A stretch of 5,539 nucleotides of DNA from Oscillospiraceae bacterium (lineage in GTDB: Bacteria > Bacillota_A > Clostridia > Oscillospirales > Ruminococcaceae): assembly GCA_017400025.1 (NCBI GenBank), contig JAFQAF010000094.1, positions 1 through 5,539 on the forward strand, in the 5' to 3' direction. Made by a program: the position numbers and the translations under genes. Positions 5,195-5,539 of the stretch are shown here, piece after piece. The notes under the pieces are model-generated. The model saw only the letters and a list, made by a program, of their open reading frames with translations. It was not told the DNA's origin and did not search any database. Within the stretch, counting starts at the first letter, position 1. Each line of letters opens with the position of its first letter.

Positions 5195-5539
5195 TTACTT
5201 TCCTGCAAGCTCTGCTGTTCTTTTTCTTATCTGTTCAAGGGCTTTCAGTGGTTCATCTATACCAATTACACAGGATTCTATAGGGCAGAAGCCTGTATTG
5301 TCCCTGTTTCGGATAGCGGGCACAATTTCATCGTACTCCACATCCACGCCGTGAGCAGAAAGCAGTTCAAGGGAAGGCTGGCTTATCACTTTTACATATA
5401 TGTTTTTTATCCCCAGCAGAATATACATAAAGGCAGCTCCCCTGCCTATTACCTTGTCAGCTGCGGAATATGAAGAATAATCCACACCACTGTCATACCG
5501 TATCATCAGCGGAGCCACTCCCCTTCTGGTGCTTGTATA
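5195..5539 (-). CDS. DUF1893-family protein (partial, N-terminus outside window)
   Basis: The last 114 residues of a DUF1893 (TM1506-like) protein, a family whose known structure has a cytidine-deaminase-like fold and whose function is not established. The visible pattern follows the family closely: YTSTRRGVAPLM at the window edge, AADKVIGRGAAFMYILLG, VYVKVIS-like YVKVISQPSLELL, HGVDVEYDEIVPAIRNRDNTG, then FCPIES and VIGIDEPLKAL with a basic C-terminal helix. The Cys in TGFCPIE corresponds to the conserved cysteine of the family. The frame stays open to the window edge, and the seven codons before the in-frame GTG at 5518 match the family, so that GTG is internal; about 20-30 N-terminal residues should be missing. 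The family usually has about 130-140 residues. It is the upstream partner of the His/Asp-rich gene, 31 bp apart. Confidence 0.88.
   Translation of the reverse strand, partial: YTSTRRGVAPLMIRYDSGVDYSSYSAADKVIGRGAAFMYILLGIKNIYVKVISQPSLELLSAHGVDVEYDEIVPAIRNRDNTGFCPIESCVIGIDEPLKALEQIRKRTAELAGK

Noticed and set aside
5516..5518. GTG as the start of the DUF1893 gene
   Set aside because: The upstream codons to the window edge continue the family pattern (YTSTRRG), so the true start lies outside.

Overview
The window looks like ordinary chromosome from a low-GC, Gram-positive anaerobe of the Bacillota, most likely class Clostridia. The main reasons are a T-box leader in front of an aminoacyl-tRNA synthetase gene, strong AAAGGAG-type ribosome binding sites, AT-rich intergenic DNA with sigma-A-type promoters, and hairpin-plus-T-run terminators. 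The genus cannot be named from the sequence alone. I see no phage, insertion sequence, CRISPR array, tRNA or rRNA.

Layout. (1) 1-1201, minus strand: the first 400 codons of valS (valyl-tRNA synthetase), running off the left edge. Its leader at about 1489-1202 is a T-box riboswitch with a probable GUA (valine) specifier, an intrinsic terminator and a well-formed promoter at 1496-1524. (2) Divergent from valS on the plus strand is a 73-residue PC4/YdbC-like single-stranded-DNA-binding protein (1604-1825) with its own terminator. (3) Next is a single-domain HD phosphohydrolase (1944-2531). Its 3' end abuts a 29-codon remnant of a GNAT acetyltransferase C-terminus (2533-2622), a small scar of gene decay or rearrangement. 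(4) A 13-bp hairpin separates this from a minus-strand NADPH-dependent FMN reductase-like flavoprotein (2655-3203, GTG start). (5) Divergent from that is a PatB/MalY-type PLP-dependent C-S lyase/aminotransferase (3418-4611). The shared 214-bp intergenic region holds two promoters and a perfect 12-bp inverted repeat. (6) After a 14-bp bidirectional terminator come two minus-strand genes that read as one transcription unit: a DUF1893 protein (5195-5539, N-terminus off the right edge) followed 31 bp later by a small His/Asp-rich protein that may be zinc-dependent phospholipase C-like (4657-5163).

The genes look like independent housekeeping or accessory metabolic units, with little evidence of a shared pathway. 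The one regulated system that can be read directly is the tRNA-Val-sensing T-box of valS. The flavin reductase and C-S lyase pair share a control region and could be co-regulated, for example by sulfur or redox status, but that is inference. I found no convincing undescribed multi-gene system. The items most worth a second look are the HD/GNAT junction, the inverted repeat between the flavin reductase and patB, and the poorly characterised pair at the right edge.
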